Source of the DNA: Dehalococcoidia bacterium
Lineage (GTDB): Bacteria > Chloroflexota > Dehalococcoidia > UBA3495
Reading direction: 5' to 3'
Assembly: GCA_002730485.1 (NCBI GenBank)
Contig: PCAH01000101.1
Span: forward strand, 1 to 23,493
DNA: 23,493 nt
Part shown: piece by piece, positions 14,648 to 22,166 of the stretch
Layout of the letters: the number at the start of each line of letters is the position of its first letter
Position numbering within the stretch: the first letter of the stretch is position 1
Notes under the pieces: generated by a model
What the model saw: only the letters and a program-made list of their open reading frames with translations
The model's database searches: none
Told to the model about the DNA's origin: nothing
Translations under genes and position numbers: made by a program

Positions 14648-15457
14648 TTACGTGGCGGCGGAGAAGTAACGGCCCGGTGTGACGCCTAGTGTGCGCCTGA
14701 ACATGGCAATGAACGCACTTGGATTTTCGTAGCCCACTTCCAGGGCGACCGATGTCACCGGCTCACCCTGGGCCAGGCGCATCATCCCGTCGAGCAGTCG
14801 TGCTTGCTGCTGCCATTGCCGGAAGGTCATACCGGTCTCGGCGGGAAATAGTCGAGCCATAGTCCGTGGGCTGGCTCCGGCGTGCCGGCCCCATTCCTCG
14901 AGCGTTCGGGCGTCGGACGGGTTTTCGCGGATGGCCACGGTTATTTGGCGCAAACGAGAATCCAAGGGCTCGGGTAGATGCAGCGGCATCACCGGAAGGC
15001 TTCGTATCTCGCTCAGGATCAAGTCCATGACCCGACCGTCTCGCCCGTTCGTGTCATAGAGTTGGGGAATCTCCGCCGCCGTGAGGATCAATTCACGCAG
15101 TAACGGTGAAACTCCCACGACTCCGCATTCCGTTGGAAGATCTGCCTCCGTCTCTTCCCTGACATACACGCTGCGCATGGAGAACGCTCCGGCAGACTCG
15201 ATCTGATGCTGAGTCTTGGCCGGAATCCACACCCCACGGTGTTGAGGTACCACCCAAACGCCCCGCTCCGCAGTTACCTTCACTACCCCTGCGCAGGCGT
15301 AAACCAGTTGAGCTCGTGCGTGCCAGTGGTTGTCTGAACTGTATCCAGAAGGGTATTCAGAGGCCCTGACCACCACCGTTCGGTCAATGTCTTCACCGAA
15401 GGAGTCATGGTGAAGGACTGGAATCTCTGTCCTGTTTGAGGTATTTTCTGTCTGCAT
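14648..15457 (-). CDS. AraC-family regulator with cupin sensor, NimR/YeaM-like
   Basis: 269 residues. The N-terminal part is a cupin-like sensor (NHWHARAQLVYACAGVVKVT, VPQHRGVWIPAKTQHQ). The C-terminal 90 residues hold two helix-turn-helix motifs: EEWGRHAGASPRTMARLFPA, then EPVTSVALEVGYENPSAFIA, and the AraC closing motif MFRRTLGVTPGRYF. The layout is close to E. coli NimR (YeaM), which controls a divergent MFS exporter gene; here too an MFS gene diverges, with 85 bases between the starts. Control of that gene and of itself is therefore likely. ATG 15457 has no obvious ribosome binding site. The ligand is unknown. The acyl-CoA dehydrogenase lies 244 bases downstream on the same strand, without a visible terminator between them. 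Confidence 0.9.
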   Translation of the reverse strand: MQTENTSNRTEIPVLHHDSFGEDIDRTVVVRASEYPSGYSSDNHWHARAQLVYACAGVVKVTAERGVWVVPQHRGVWIPAKTQHQIESAGAFSMRSVYVREETEADLPTECGVVGVSPLLRELILTAAEIPQLYDTNGRDGRVMDLILSEIRSLPVMPLHLPEPLDSRLRQITVAIRENPSDARTLEEWGRHAGASPRTMARLFPAETGMTFRQWQQQARLLDGMMRLAQGEPVTSVALEVGYENPSAFIAMFRRTLGVTPGRYFSAAT

Positions 15458-15509
15458 GTCGATAGATTGTACTTGTTTGGTCTAGGTATACTCAACGAAG
15501 ATTTTGACC

Positions 15510-15527
15510 CTGCGTCCCCGGACGCAG
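15510..15527. promoter_or_regulatory. 18-bp palindrome in the AraC-MFS intergenic region, candidate operator
   Basis: CTGCGTCC-CC-GGACGCAG, perfect 8-bp arms. It lies 15 bases before ATG 15543 and 52 bases upstream of the AraC start. It could bind a regulator or, in the MFS mRNA, form a hairpin next to the GAGG ribosome binding site at 15532-15535. A TATACT hexamer at 15487-15492 is a possible -10 box for the MFS gene. Confidence 0.55.
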
Positions 15528-15542
15528 ACTTGAGGCAAAACC

Positions 15543-16772
15543 ATGGCAGGATCTGACATAACATCTGGCGAAACCAAGGATGTACGACTTACAGCGCGTG
15601 TCATGGTCTCTGCGCTGGCCGTGGGCCACGTAGGGTTTCATTGGATCCTGCAAAGCTTTGTGGTGGTGGTCCCGGAGATACAGCACACTTTTGGTCTCAA
15701 TGGTGTGGGTGTGGGCGGCATACAGGCTGTGCGTGAACTCACCTCCGGCCTGATAACCCTCCCTGGTGGCGTAGTAGTAGGAATGCTGCGCAAATGGTGG
15801 AGCTGGCTGTTGGCGATCTGTGTTGGAGCCTCCGGTTTAGGCTCTTTATTGATGGGCATTTCACCGGTCTATCCGCTGTTGTTGATCGGTGTGGCGGTTG
15901 TATCGGTCTCTCATTCGCTGTGGCATCTGCCTGCGGCGGCATCGCTCTCCCATCACTTTGCCAGCCGCCGTGGAACCATGCTGTCCTTCCATGGTGTTGG
16001 CGGCAGCGTCGGTGATGTGGCCGGACCATTGATCACGGGTGCATTGCTGTTGGTCATGGGGTGGCGGGGGATTCTGAGCATCTACGCCATAGCGCCGATC
16101 TTCATGGCGTTCATGGCTGTGTGGGTCTTCAAAGGCATCGGTGACGTCAGAGAAGATGATGCCAAGACGGCTGGCCTTGCCGAGCGGCTGGCCATGACCA
16201 AGGCATTGTTCCAGAGCCGCCTGCTGCAGGGAATGACTGCGGTTAGGGGCCTGCGGTCGATGGCATTGGGGGCTTTGGTGACCCTGCTGGCCCTTTACCT
16301 GGGCAATGACCTGGATTTGGCCGTCTTCAATCGGGGATTCCACATCTCGCTGCTGATCGCGGTCGGCCTGCTGGCCAAACCGGTGGCTGGGATGATCTCA
16401 GACAAGCTGGGTCGAAAGCAGGTGCTGGTGCCAGGCCTGATCTGGTCGTGCGTTCTCGCGTTATTGATGCTTGCCTTTGACACCGGAATCGGTCTCACCG
16501 TCACCATCGCCCTGTCGGGGTTGTTCCTGTATCCAGACCAGCCGATCCTAACTGCTGCGCTGTTCGACGCATTGGATCGGGAAGAAGCGACCATCGGCCT
16601 GGGGGTAGTGTCCTTTGTCAGCTTCCTGATGGCGGCGGTATCCCCGTTGATCGCTGGCGGTCTGTACGAGATATCCGGCTTCCATACCGGGTTGATCTAC
16701 GTGGCGGTCTTGTTTGCTCTGGCGGCGGTGATATTTGCGCTGCTGCCCCTGGATAGAAGCGGAACCGACTAA
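15543..16772 (+). CDS. MFS transporter divergent from the AraC regulator, FSR-like
   Basis: 409 residues with about 12 membrane segments. Seen: GFHWILQSFVVVVPEI in helix 1, LWHLPAAASLSHHFASRRGT and MLSFHGVGGSVGDVAGPLIT in helices 4-5, and GMISDKLGRKQVLVPG at the start of the second half (the MFS loop 8-9 signature). The H-x-P-A-A...RRG...G..G..GP pattern resembles fosmidomycin-resistance-like exporters. ATG 15543 follows GAGG. It has little similarity to the three other MFS proteins of the window, which have FYGW at the start. The divergent AraC gene suggests inducible export or uptake of the regulator's ligand. The cargo is not known. Confidence 0.87.
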   Translation: MAGSDITSGETKDVRLTARVMVSALAVGHVGFHWILQSFVVVVPEIQHTFGLNGVGVGGIQAVRELTSGLITLPGGVVVGMLRKWWSWLLAICVGASGLGSLLMGISPVYPLLLIGVAVVSVSHSLWHLPAAASLSHHFASRRGTMLSFHGVGGSVGDVAGPLITGALLLVMGWRGILSIYAIAPIFMAFMAVWVFKGIGDVREDDAKTAGLAERLAMTKALFQSRLLQGMTAVRGLRSMALGALVTLLALYLGNDLDLAVFNRGFHISLLIAVGLLAKPVAGMISDKLGRKQVLVPGLIWSCVLALLMLAFDTGIGLTVTIALSGLFLYPDQPILTAALFDALDREEATIGLGVVSFVSFLMAAVSPLIAGGLYEISGFHTGLIYVAVLFALAAVIFALLPLDRSGTD

Positions 16773-16791
16773 CGGATAATGGTCACAAAAC

Positions 16792-16826
16792 AGCGCCTCG
16801 AGTCCAGGGCGAACTCGGGGCGCTGA
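16792..16826. terminator. Stem-loop between the MFS gene and the 49-residue gene
   Basis: CAGCGCCTCGAGT (16792-16804) pairs with ACTCGGGGCGCTG (16814-16826); 12 of 13 pairs are Watson-Crick and one is a T/G wobble. On the minus strand it is followed by TTTTG, which fits an intrinsic terminator for the 49-residue gene. On the plus strand it lies 20 bases after the MFS stop but has no T-run. Confidence 0.75.
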
Positions 16827-16893
16827 CAGGTGGGAGGGCATATTTAACGGCCAAGGGTGGTCGTGCTCGGGTGGTTCCGTTGGGTTTCTTGCT

Positions 16894-17043
16894 CTAGGCT
16901 GCTTCCTTGATTTCCAAGTCGCTTTTCTCCTCTACGTAATGCTCGGCGCAGAGTTCAACCACCGTTCCTGGTGCGATGGCAAGTGCTCGGTAGACCGGGC
17001 GGTTGCACCCGATCATGCCGCATCTGGTCTTTACGGTGACCAT
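16894..17043 (-). CDS. Small zinc-ribbon-like protein, 49 residues
   Basis: A short gene below usual length cut-offs. ATG 17043 follows GGAGGTG with good spacing, and TAG is at 16894-16896. The product starts MVTVKTRCGMIGCNRP and contains Cys8-x4-Cys13, then, 18 residues on, Cys32-x2-His35 (LCAEHY), and ends in an acidic tail EEKSDLEIKEAA. Four such ligands suit a treble-clef or zinc-ribbon knuckle binding one zinc. It has its own terminators on both sides (16792-16826 and 17202-17238), so it is a separate transcript. I do not recognise a family. Small zinc proteins of this kind often bind nucleic acid or a protein partner, but no function is assigned here. The strong ribosome binding site and the paired metal-ligand spacing make chance unlikely. 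Confidence 0.75.
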   Translation of the reverse strand: MVTVKTRCGMIGCNRPVYRALAIAPGTVVELCAEHYVEEKSDLEIKEAA

Positions 17044-17147
17044 GTCAGCACCTCCGTCAGATTAAGTTCTGTATATGGTCAGGTGCCTTAGATATAAGGT
17101 TAAATTCAGCATCGGTTATGCCCAAGGGTTGATTGGGTCGGGTTACT

Positions 17148-17163
17148 CGGGCCAAATGGCCCG
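17148..17163. promoter_or_regulatory. 16-bp palindrome upstream of the 49-residue gene
   Basis: CGGGCCA-AA-TGGCCCG, perfect 7-bp arms, about 105 bases upstream of ATG 17043 and just after the terminator of the LLM gene (minus-strand order). It could be an operator or a hairpin. No convincing promoter box was found next to it. Confidence 0.4.
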
Positions 17164-17201
17164 TATTATTGCCCTCAACTGATGCTTATGTTCAACAAAA
17201 A

Positions 17202-17238
17202 AGGCCCGCTGGTCGCCCCGATCAAGGCCAGCGGGCCT
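17202..17238 (-). terminator. Intrinsic terminator after the LLM oxidoreductase
   Basis: A perfect 11-bp stem AGGCCCGCTGG / CCAGCGGGCCT with a 15-base loop, followed on the minus strand by a run of Ts (TTTTTGTTG). It lies 41 bases after the stop of the gene at 17280-18125. Confidence 0.92.
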
Positions 17239-17279
17239 CTTTGGTCGTTCGGTATTTTTGGGCCGGTTTCTGCTCTAGA

Positions 17280-18125
17280 TCACTTGATCAGCTTGGCACA
17301 TTCGTCAATCAACGGTGTGACCGACTCACGCTCCTCCGACGGCAGGGTGAAGATAACACGGTCAACCCCAGCTTCCTGCAATCTGCCAATCAACTCTGGA
17401 TCAGGGCGTATTCCGAAGCTGGTGATGTTTAACGAGTCTGGGTCTCGGCCAGCTTCTTCTGCCTGACGCTTCAGCAGAACGATCTTTTCTCCCAGGCTGA
17501 CTCCGCTGGAACCCCTCCCGCCGATGGGCATCCAGCCGTCACAGTAGTCCACGACCCGGTCAAAGGTGGTGGGACCATCGCCGCCCATCAGAATCGGAGG
17601 GTGAGGGCGCTGCACCGGCTTGGGATAGGCCCACATCTTGTCGAAATTCACGTGGTCGCCGTGGAATTCGGCTTCTTCCTGGGTCCAGATTTCCTTCATT
17701 GCCAGAATCTTCTCTTTCAGAATCCGCCAGCGGCCTCTGAAGTTGGTTCCGTGGTTGCGCATCTCTTCGGCATTCCACCCGCCGCCGACGCCAAAGATGA
17801 ACCGCCCCCTGGAAATCATGTCCAAGCTGGCAATCTCCTTGGCTGTGGTGATGGGATCACGCTCGATCATCAGGCAGATGCCGGTGCCCAGCTTCAGGTC
17901 CTTGGTTGCGCCTGCTGCAGCGGTGAGGGCCACGAACGGGTCATACGTATGCCAATAGTCTTTGGGCAGGTCGGGGCCGCCGGGCCACGGGCTGGTTCGC
18001 TCGGTGGGGATATGGGTGTGTTCCGGAACCCACATGGACTCGAAGCCACGGTCCTCCAGCATTTTGGCCAGATCATCGGGGCGGATGGAGTAATCCGTTG
18101 AAAACATCATTGCGCCGAAGTCCAT
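17280..18125 (-). CDS. LLM-class flavin-dependent oxidoreductase, F420-type
   Basis: 281 residues of the luciferase-like TIM-barrel family, close to the F420-dependent short subgroup. Seen: ESMWVPEHTHIP (strand 2), YDPFVALTAAAGATKDLKLG, then GICLMIERDPITTAKEIASL (the cis-peptide strand 3 region), RGRFIFGVGGGWNAEEM, FRGRWRILKE...EIWT, and RPHPPILMGGDG. These are the standard landmarks for binding FMN or F420. ATG 18125 follows GAGAGG. The gene lies 100 bases downstream of the broken TfoX-like gene on the same strand, with a promoter candidate between, and ends at a strong terminator. F420 biosynthesis genes are not in the window, so cofactor choice is inferred from the subgroup. The substrate is unknown. 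Confidence 0.9.
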   Translation of the reverse strand: MDFGAMMFSTDYSIRPDDLAKMLEDRGFESMWVPEHTHIPTERTSPWPGGPDLPKDYWHTYDPFVALTAAAGATKDLKLGTGICLMIERDPITTAKEIASLDMISRGRFIFGVGGGWNAEEMRNHGTNFRGRWRILKEKILAMKEIWTQEEAEFHGDHVNFDKMWAYPKPVQRPHPPILMGGDGPTTFDRVVDYCDGWMPIGGRGSSGVSLGEKIVLLKRQAEEAGRDPDSLNITSFGIRPDPELIGRLQEAGVDRVIFTLPSEERESVTPLIDECAKLIK

Positions 18126-18155
18126 ATCAACCTCTCAGAAAACAAACTCAAATAG

Positions 18156-18184
18156 ATATGACGTATGCCTGGAAATTCCGTCAA
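18156..18184 (-). promoter_or_regulatory. Promoter candidate for the LLM oxidoreductase
   Basis: Minus strand: TTGACG (18184-18179), 17-base spacer, TCATAT (18161-18156). The -35 is good (5 of 6) but the -10 is poor (3 of 6). Confidence 0.3.
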
Positions 18185-18225
18185 GTATAGCACCCAAACC
18201 GGCCTCAAAATACCGAGGACTGAGA

Positions 18226-18551
18226 CTATTTGGCGGGCAGCGACCTGGCATATGCTGCGCCGCGCTCCACCCAGGCCGCCAGGGCGGTATCGGTGGTCAG
18301 CCCTTCCGATTCGACGTACACGAAACCCTTCATGGGCCTGCCGGTGAAGTCCATGGGGCGTGAGGGAGGGCAAGGGCAGCTTCAAAGTTGATGGGCCCAG
18401 GTCTCACCATGAGGTCGGTTCCCGTGATGCCCACTGCCATGTTACGTCCAACCATGAAGCAGATGCCGCCAAACATCTTCTTTTCCGTGTAGTTGGGTTC
18501 CGACTGAAACACGGCACGGACTCGTTCGGCCAGTTTCTCATCGTACGGCAT
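18226..18551 (-). pseudogene. TfoX N-terminal-domain protein, frameshifted
   Basis: The first frame from ATG 18551 starts MPYDEKLAERVRAVF, has EKKMFGGICFMVGRNM and DLMVRPGP, and ends early at TGA 18330 after 73 residues. The conserved remainder, MDFTGRPMKGFVYVESEG to YARSLPAK and TAG at 18226-18228, continues in another frame. One added C in the run CCCC (18355-18358 on the plus strand, GGGG) would restore a protein of about 108 residues, the usual size of TfoX_N proteins, with an uninterrupted LPHAPMDFTGRP joint. The lesion is in a homopolymer, so a consensus error is as likely as real decay. The ribosome binding site is AGGTG. TfoX N-domain proteins are small and mostly of unknown role outside competence regulation in Gammaproteobacteria. 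Confidence 0.85.
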
Positions 18552-18755
18552 AAAGACACCTATGAATTGACGATTAGGAGCATCTTACTAGGTGCCAACA
18601 CATTGGTATACAGGCCCGTGTCGGCCAGAAATCCACGATTCAATGAGAAACGGGATAGTACCCCTGCGAACATACCCATGACTATGCGATACTGCTTTTC
18701 TGCAGTATTCCGAATCGGCATGTTTTACCTGTCGATGCCGCCGCTCCAACGGTTT

Positions 18756-20132
18756 ATGACCTCACGACAACCCGAGACATACACGCCTGATAAATCCCCT
18801 AGCAGAGGCCCGGGCCGGTTCTTTTCCGGACGCTTCTTCTATGGCTGGTGGGTGCTGGTCCTCATCAGCGTGATGGCGGCCATGAATAACGCCTTCTTCG
18901 ATAAGGGTCCGGCGTTGTTCTTGATACCAGTGGGCGCCAGTTTGGGGCTGAACCGGGCCACAACGTCGCTGATATTCTCTCTGGGTCGCTCGGAGGGCGC
19001 GGTTGCCGGTCCCATGGTGGGTTATCTGGTTGACCGGTTTGGGGCACGCAGGATAATGGTTATCGGCACCATCCTGGCCGGTATCGGATTCATAATATTC
19101 TCCTTTGCCCAGAACGTCTGGGTTTTTGCTCTTGCCTACCTGGGATTTGTGGCCTTCGGGGCCACCATGGCCTTTCAGGACTCGGCAACAGCCATGGTGG
19201 TCACCTGGTTCAGTCGCTACCGCGTGCGCGCCATGTCCATACGCGAGGCGTCGGGCAATCTCGGTTCCACCATATTGATACCCCTCATGACCCTGGTAAT
19301 CGCGATATACGACTGGCGAGTTGCGGCTCTGATGGGCGCAGGTGCCTACCTGCTCGTGATCTTGCCCTTGATGCCCTTGTTGAAAGAATCGCCGGAGAGC
19401 ATTGGCCTGCTGCCCGACGGCGCTAATGAGGCGGATGTAAAGGCGGCCAGGGTCGTAACTGAAACTTCTGATCCTGCCGAGGCCGGTTCTGAAGAGCTGC
19501 AACGTCTGCGACGTTACTACGCTGGAGCGGAATTCACGGTGCGTGAGGCGCTGCGGACCACCTGTTTCTGGTACCTGATGATGGGTACGGTGCTCAGACA
19601 GGTCTCCAGAGTCGGTATCGACCTGCATTACGTGGCGATACTGGAATGGAAAGACTTTGACACCTCGATAGCAGCCCTGTTCTTCACTCTGCGATTGGGG
19701 ATGAACGTGCCGTCAAAGTTAATCGTCGGCTATTTCGGGGATAAGATGCCGGCACAGATCATCCTTGGTGGCGGGATGGTCATCTACTCTCTGGGGTTGG
19801 TCTTATTGCTGTCGTCAGACGGGCTAATGATCTTGGCGATCTCGGCTGTGATCATGGGCATGTCTGAGGGCATCACCCCGGTGAACTGGGGCGTGATCGG
19901 CAATTATTTCGGTCGCCATCATTACGCCACCCTGCGTGGAATCATCAACATGAGCTACAGTTGGGCCCTGCTATCGGTGCCGTTTGCGACTGGCTGGTGG
20001 TTTGACCAATACACCAGTTATACCTGGCCGATAGTGATCTCACTGGGCGCAGGCGTGGCCTCCGCAGTGATCTATGCACTTATGTGCCAGCCAAAACTGC
20101 CGACAAGACTCGAGGTGATGGCCCAGGGCTAA
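18756..20132 (+). CDS. MFS transporter, FYGWW type
   Basis: 458 residues from ATG 18756, with about 12 membrane segments. Seen: GRFFYGWWVLVLISVMAAMN in helix 1, GYLVDRFGARRIMVIG (MFS loop 2-3 signature), VTWFSRYRVRAMSIREASGN, and ESIGLLPDGAN before the central loop. The FYGW start and the x-x-GLLPD motif are shared with the two tandem MFS proteins at 6606-9264, so the three belong to one subfamily. The reading frame stays open upstream to 18360, but that part is antisense to the TfoX-like gene and has no family character. Start choice among ATGs at 18678, 18720, 18735 and 18756 is uncertain, as none has a good ribosome binding site. The GNAT gene follows after 26 bases and is probably co-transcribed. 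Confidence 0.85.
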   Translation: MTSRQPETYTPDKSPSRGPGRFFSGRFFYGWWVLVLISVMAAMNNAFFDKGPALFLIPVGASLGLNRATTSLIFSLGRSEGAVAGPMVGYLVDRFGARRIMVIGTILAGIGFIIFSFAQNVWVFALAYLGFVAFGATMAFQDSATAMVVTWFSRYRVRAMSIREASGNLGSTILIPLMTLVIAIYDWRVAALMGAGAYLLVILPLMPLLKESPESIGLLPDGANEADVKAARVVTETSDPAEAGSEELQRLRRYYAGAEFTVREALRTTCFWYLMMGTVLRQVSRVGIDLHYVAILEWKDFDTSIAALFFTLRLGMNVPSKLIVGYFGDKMPAQIILGGGMVIYSLGLVLLLSSDGLMILAISAVIMGMSEGITPVNWGVIGNYFGRHHYATLRGIINMSYSWALLSVPFATGWWFDQYTSYTWPIVISLGAGVASAVIYALMCQPKLPTRLEVMAQG

Positions 20133-20158
20133 CTTCTGGGCGGACAGGGAGCAAAAAC

Positions 20159-20581
20159 ATGCGGGAAGAAGTGACCCTTCGCCTGTGCATGCCAAAGGAC
20201 ATTGAATCGGTGTTGGAAGTCTGGCGGCTTGCCGGTTCCACGCCTAGCATCACCGACACGGTCGAAGACCTGATATCAGTCATCAACTCAAATGCGGCAT
20301 TGTTATTGGTGGCTGAGAGTGAGGGATCTGTTGCGGCTTCTGTCATTGCGGCCTTTGACGGCTGGCGGGGCAATATCTACCGATTGGCAGTGCACCCAGA
20401 CCATCAGCGAAAGGGTATCGCCCGCCGCCTGGTTTTAGAAGCCGAAGAATGGCTGCGAGGTGAGGGAGCCAAACGCGTAGGCGCAGTAGTAGAGAAAGAC
20501 CACCCGTGGGCAATAGGGTTTTGGCAGTCCGCTGGCTTCGTCCTGGAGCCCATGGACCTCAGGTACGTAAAGAGCCTCTAG
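20159..20581 (+). CDS. GNAT-family N-acetyltransferase, YpeA/RimI-like
   Basis: 140 residues forming one GNAT domain. Seen: an N-terminal LRLCMPKDIESVLEVWRLAG, the central strands LLLVAESEGSVAASVI, motif A RLAVHPDHQRKGIARRLV with the acetyl-CoA pyrophosphate loop Q-R-K-G-I-A, and the C-terminal motif B region AIGFWQSAGF. ATG 20159 follows GGGAG with a spacing of 8; upstream extension to 20084 would overlap the MFS gene by 49 bases without a ribosome binding site, so it was not chosen. The gene is 26 bases after the MFS stop and convergent with the alcohol dehydrogenase gene (15-base gap, no terminator seen). The acceptor is unknown. Confidence 0.88.
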   Translation: MREEVTLRLCMPKDIESVLEVWRLAGSTPSITDTVEDLISVINSNAALLLVAESEGSVAASVIAAFDGWRGNIYRLAVHPDHQRKGIARRLVLEAEEWLRGEGAKRVGAVVEKDHPWAIGFWQSAGFVLEPMDLRYVKSL

Positions 20582-20596
20582 AGACCAGGTTTACCT

Positions 20597-21682
20597 TTAG
20601 AAAACCACCACTGATCGCAGAACCTCGCCCCGCTCCATCTTATGGAAGGCCTCTTCCACGTCCTCGACTTTGATGGTCTCAGTTACGAACCGGTCCAGGT
20701 CCAGGCGTCCCTGCATGTAAAGGTCGATTAGCATTGGGAAATCCCGGGATGGGAGACAGTCGCCGTACCAAGAGGATTTCAGGCTGCCACCCCGACCAAA
20801 GACTTCAATCAATGGCAGTTCTATCTTCATGTCAGGGCTGGGCACACCTACCAGCACAACCGTGCCTGCATGGTCTCTGGAGTAGAAAGCCTGCTCGTAG
20901 GTTAGGGGATTGCCCACGGCTTCGATCGACACATCGACCCCATTGCCGCCGGTGAGCTTGCGGATCTCTTCCACCGGATCGGTCGACGAGGCGTTGATCG
21001 TGTGGGTCGCGCCAAATTCCTTGGCCCAGGTAAGCTTTCGGTCGTCCAGGTCCACACCGATGATGGTGTGGGCTCCAGCCAGCCTGGCTCCGGCGATGGC
21101 CGCATTGCCAACTCCGCCGCAGCCGAACACCGCCACAGAGTCGCCACGACCAACGTCGCCTGTGTTCATTGCTGCGCCCAGACCTGCCATAATTCCGCAG
21201 CCGACTAACCCCGCCGCGGCTGGACTGGCCTGAGGGGATACTTTGACAGCCTGGCCAGCGTCAACCAGGGTCAGTTCGGCAAATGCGCCAATGCCCAGGG
21301 CTGGCGATAGGGGAGTGCCATCAGTCAGAGTCATAGGTTGGGAGGCGTTACGACTGGAGAAGCAGTACCAGGGTGCGCCGCGCTGGCAGGAGCGGCAGGT
21401 ACCGCAGGGAGCACGCCAGGCGATGATCACAAAGTCACCGGGTGTCACATTGGTGACGCCTTCTCCCACTGATTCCACCGTGCCTGAGGCCTCGTGGCCC
21501 AACAGGAAGGGGAAGTCGTCGTTGATTGCACCCTCACGGTAATGGAGATCGGTGTGGCAGACCCCACAGGCTTTTACCCTGATCAACGCTTCGCCGGGGC
21601 CTGGATCAGGAACCAAAATGGGGACCAATTGCACCGGTGCGCCTTTTCCCGCGGCGACAACTCCATTAAGCTGGTGGGCCAT
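20597..21682 (-). CDS. Zinc-dependent alcohol dehydrogenase, mycothiol-dependent formaldehyde dehydrogenase-like
   Basis: 361 residues of the medium-chain dehydrogenase family. Seen: catalytic zinc ligands in CGVCHTD (Cys42), GHE (His63) and GLVGCG, structural zinc cysteines in [17 protein letters not shown] (93, 96, 99, 107), and the NAD loop FGCGGVG. Long stretches such as GAGF-type [36 protein letters not shown] and [19 protein letters not shown] resemble the actinobacterial S-nitrosomycothiol reductase/mycothiol-dependent formaldehyde dehydrogenase group. Whether this organism makes mycothiol is unknown, so the reaction is not certain; a plain alcohol or S-hydroxymethyl-thiol oxidation is possible. 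The frame opens at 21769, but ATG 21682 has GGGAGG before it and starts the family sequence. It lies 99 bases downstream of the nitrile hydratase accessory gene and may be the last gene of that operon. Confidence 0.88.
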   Translation of the reverse strand: MAHQLNGVVAAGKGAPVQLVPILVPDPGPGEALIRVKACGVCHTDLHYREGAINDDFPFLLGHEASGTVESVGEGVTNVTPGDFVIIAWRAPCGTCRSCQRGAPWYCFSSRNASQPMTLTDGTPLSPALGIGAFAELTLVDAGQAVKVSPQASPAAAGLVGCGIMAGLGAAMNTGDVGRGDSVAVFGCGGVGNAAIAGARLAGAHTIIGVDLDDRKLTWAKEFGATHTINASSTDPVEEIRKLTGGNGVDVSIEAVGNPLTYEQAFYSRDHAGTVVLVGVPSPDMKIELPLIEVFGRGGSLKSSWYGDCLPSRDFPMLIDLYMQGRLDLDRFVTETIKVEDVEEAFHKMERGEVLRSVVVF

Positions 21683-21690
21683 TTTCCTAT

Positions 21691-21696
21691 CCTCCC
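21691..21696 (-). promoter_or_regulatory. Ribosome binding site fixing the dehydrogenase start
   Basis: GGGAGG on the minus strand, 8 bases before ATG 21682. It argues against the 29-residue upstream extension to 21769. Confidence 0.75.
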
Positions 21697-21781
21697 GTGA
21701 CTCGTCTTGAGACCACTGAAAGATACTAATCTGCGCGAGTTGGGCTTGTCCACCAGAGCGGCGGAGCAACTAGATGGTCAA

Positions 21782-22140
21782 TTATTCGTGTTTGTCCTCA
21801 TCGGCGAAGACCTGGGCGCGGTCGGCCAGCTCTTGCTCGCTTACAAACCCCTTCTTCAGGGCCAGTTCTTCCAGGGCTGCCAACCAGCGTTGGTAATAGG
21901 TGCTGGAATCACCCGATTCTTCCGCCCGAGAGATGTGTTCGATGAAGACTCTGTTGAACTCGTGCCACTCGTAGCGTCGCGCGTGGGTGAGGGCGACGGC
22001 CACGCCGAAGGCGCGCCCCTCCCAGGGGTTTTCAAAACCAATTCGCCGTTGCTGCGCGGCAACGCAGAAGTCCCAGTCATGTTGGTGACTTCCCTTTCAA
22101 TTCTTCGTTCCGGTGTTTGCTCCGGCTCTTGAGCCATCAT
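21782..22140 (-). pseudogene. Nitrile hydratase accessory protein (beta N-terminal-like), frameshifted
   Basis: Two frames together make one accessory protein of about 119 residues. The first, from ATG 22140 or 22137 (GAGG just upstream), reads MTGTSALPRSNGELV and then goes out of frame. The second resumes with FENPWEGRAFGVAVALTHAR, then YEWHEFNRVFIEH and YYQRWLAALEEL, and ends at TAA 21782. One extra T in the run TTTT (22034-22037, AAAA on the plus strand) gives the family joint NGELVFENPWEGRAFG. Accessory proteins of this kind (P14K, NhlE) resemble the N-terminal part of the beta subunit and deliver cobalt to the alpha subunit by subunit swapping. The lesion is in a homopolymer, so a consensus error is possible. 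Without this protein the enzyme should have little metal. Confidence 0.83.
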
Positions 22141-22166
22141 CAGCCTCAAATTGGGCAGGATTACGG

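Noticed and set aside
18360..18755. N-terminal extension of the MFS frame by 132 residues
   Set aside because: This part is antisense to the TfoX-like gene, has no MFS character or ribosome binding site, and the family starts near the FFYGWW segment.
22025..22037. Programmed -1 frameshift at GGTTTTGAAAACCCC in the nitrile hydratase accessory gene
   Set aside because: The reading-frame change would need tRNAs to re-pair poorly (GTT to GGT, or TTG to TTT); no X-XXY-YYZ heptamer fits, and a simple lost T in a run explains it.
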